Assembly: GCA_963205155.1 (NCBI GenBank)
Contig: CAUJJY010000207.1
Coordinates: forward strand, 1 to 15,525
Length of the DNA: 15,525 nt
Source: Candidatus Zixiibacteriota bacterium
Lineage (GTDB): Bacteria > Zixibacteria > MSB-5A5 > CAIYYT01
Reading direction: 5' to 3'
Part shown: piece after piece, positions 14,287-15,525 of the stretch
Layout: each line of letters begins with the position of its first letter
How positions within the stretch are numbered: position 1 is the first letter of the stretch
Made by a program: the position numbers and the translations under genes
The notes under the pieces: model-generated
Told to the model about the DNA's origin: nothing
The model's input: only the letters and a program-made list of their open reading frames with translations
Databases searched by the model: none

Positions 14287-15525
14287 GGATTGCCCTAATT
14301 GCCATGAGCGGGATAAGAGTCTGCGACGAGGAGCTGCTTCGTCTCGGGCTCACACTTCCCGGATTTGTCGAGCGCAGTAAGATCATAGCCTCGCTTCCGA
14401 GTCTCGGATTACTGACACTGGCTGGAATGACTCCAAGCCGGCATGAAGTGAAGTACTTTGAAATCAGCGAACTGGCCGCGGCGCGCGAACATGGGGAAGT
14501 GCCGGAAGGATTTGATTTGGTCGCGATCTCGAGTTACTCGGCGCAGATGAGTGAGGCGTACGCGCTGGCTGATGAATATCGCCACAAAGGGATCGCGGTC
14601 GTTTTGGGCGGGTTGCATGTGACGAGTCTGCCGCAGGAAGCTGCGCGACACGCGAACGCGGTTGTCATCGGTGAGGGTGAGTCGGTCTGGACAGATCTGC
14701 TGGAAGATTTTGAAGCAGGGAAACTAAAGCCGCTCTATGACGGGCGGGAACGGGAATTCGATCTGGCGCAGGCTCCAATGCCGGCGTTTGAATTGTTAGC
14801 GCCGGACCGCTACAATCGGCTCACCGTGCAGACGAGTCGCGGCTGTCCACATCTCTGCGAGTTCTGTGCCAGTTCGGTGCTTTTGACAAAGCAGTACAAG
14901 CAGAAGCCGGTGGCACGAGTGATTGCGGAGATTGATCGAATTCGCGCGATTTGGTCGCATCCGTTTATCGAATTTGCCGACGACAATTCGCTGGTCAACC
15001 GCACCTATTGGAAGGAACTGCTGACGCATCTTAAGGGGCGTCATGTGCGATGGTTCACGGAGACGGATATCTCGGTGGGCGATGACGATGAGTTGCTCAC
15101 TTTGATGCGCGAGAGCGGATGTGCGCAGGTCTTGATTGGACTCGAAAGTCCGACGGCGGCTTCGCTCTCTGGGCTGGAGATCCGCGGAAATTGGAAGAGC
15201 AAGCAATGGCGGAAGTACGAAGCGAAGATACAGGCAATTCAGGCGCACGGGATCAGTGTCAACGGCTGTTTCATTCTCGGTCTGGATGGGCAGGATGAGA
15301 GCGTCTTTGACGATGTGGTGGAATTTGTAGAGAAGAGCGGACTACACGAAGTGCAGATCACGATTCAGACGCCGTTTCCGGGGACGCCGCTGTATGATCG
15401 ATTGGCAAAGGAAAAGAGACTAATCGAGCCGGAGGCATGGCGCAAATGCACGCTGTTTGATGTTAATTATGTGCCAAAGCAGATGACAGTGGAAGAGCTT
15501 GAGAGCGGATTCCGAGACCTCGCGG
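14283..15525 (+). CDS. B12-binding-type radical SAM protein, 3'-truncated
   Basis: The frame opens at ATG 14283 and runs off the window after 414 codons; full-length relatives are usually somewhat longer. The N-terminal part (about 1-150) resembles the cobalamin-binding fold of these enzymes: DLVAISSYS (78-86), VVLGGLHVTSLPQEA (106-120) and VVIGEGE (127-133). The DxHxxG base-off cobalamin motif is missing, as in many members. The radical SAM core carries SRGCPHLCEFC, with Cys188, Cys192 and Cys195 in the CxxxCxxC pattern that binds the 4Fe-4S cluster and SAM. It continues with EFADDNSL, the VLIGLESP strand (283-290) and GCFILGLDGQD (328-338), then TPFPGTPLYDRL (363-374). AAGGG lies about 9 bases before the start, inside the preceding gene. 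Family members include methyltransferases and ring-forming enzymes such as BchE and hopanoid methylases. The substrate is unknown. Confidence 0.88.
   Translation, partial: MRIALIAMSGIRVCDEELLRLGLTLPGFVERSKIIASLPSLGLLTLAGMTPSRHEVKYFEISELAAAREHGEVPEGFDLVAISSYSAQMSEAYALADEYRHKGIAVVLGGLHVTSLPQEAARHANAVVIGEGESVWTDLLEDFEAGKLKPLYDGREREFDLAQAPMPAFELLAPDRYNRLTVQTSRGCPHLCEFCASSVLLTKQYKQKPVARVIAEIDRIRAIWSHPFIEFADDNSLVNRTYWKELLTHLKGRHVRWFTETDISVGDDDELLTLMRESGCAQVLIGLESPTAASLSGLEIRGNWKSKQWRKYEAKIQAIQAHGISVNGCFILGLDGQDESVFDDVVEFVEKSGLHEVQITIQTPFPGTPLYDRLAKEKRLIEPEAWRKCTLFDVNYVPKQMTVEELESGFRDLA

Overview
The window (15,525 bases, moderately GC-rich) looks like a chromosomal segment of a Gram-negative bacterium. 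It has an outer-membrane polysaccharide export protein, a PorV/UPF0164-type outer-membrane barrel, and compact operons with good AGGAG-type ribosome sites. The barrel gene and the overall gene style fit the FCB superphylum or a neighbouring candidate phylum (for example Zixibacteria-like). That placement is only an inference, because no rRNA or other marker gene is present.

Region by region. (1) Bases 1-3435, plus strand: the 3' part of an outer-membrane barrel gene, a complete pyruvate kinase gene, a possible weak terminator and a possible promoter, then a protein with two tandem AHSA1/SRPBCC domains. (2) Bases 3489-13021, minus strand: one tight six-gene exopolysaccharide operon. In transcription order it encodes an OPX/Wza-like export protein with six SLBB-type repeats, two GT4-like glycosyltransferases, a 714-residue fused dehydrogenase/Gfo-Idh-MocA oxidoreductase, a WbuB-like GT4 glycosyltransferase, and a WbaP-type polyprenyl-phosphate sugar-1-phosphate transferase. 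Junctions are 15 bp, an ATGA overlap, then three of exactly 9 bp in which the ribosome site begins at the stop codon. (3) Bases 13022-13899: a divergent intergenic stretch of 878 bp. It holds two diverged copies of a 90-bp hairpin repeat, further strong hairpins, a dRS3-like palindrome, and candidate promoters for both flanks. (4) Bases 13900-15525, plus strand: a small four-helix membrane protein whose stop overlaps (ATGA) the start of a B12-binding-type radical SAM enzyme that runs off the window.

How the genes work together. The sugar transferase would load the first sugar-1-phosphate on undecaprenyl phosphate. The three glycosyltransferases would extend the glycan, the fused oxidoreductase would modify a sugar or nucleotide sugar, and the SLBB protein would provide the outer-membrane exit. 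The operon is bounded on both sides, yet contains no recognisable flippase, polymerase or Wzc-type co-polymerase/kinase, so those must be encoded elsewhere.

I found no CRISPR array, transposase, tRNA, rRNA, phage gene or toxin/defence module. The least explained parts are the repeat-rich intergenic region, the fused oxidoreductase and the membrane-protein/radical-SAM pair. I cannot claim a demonstrably new system from the sequence alone.
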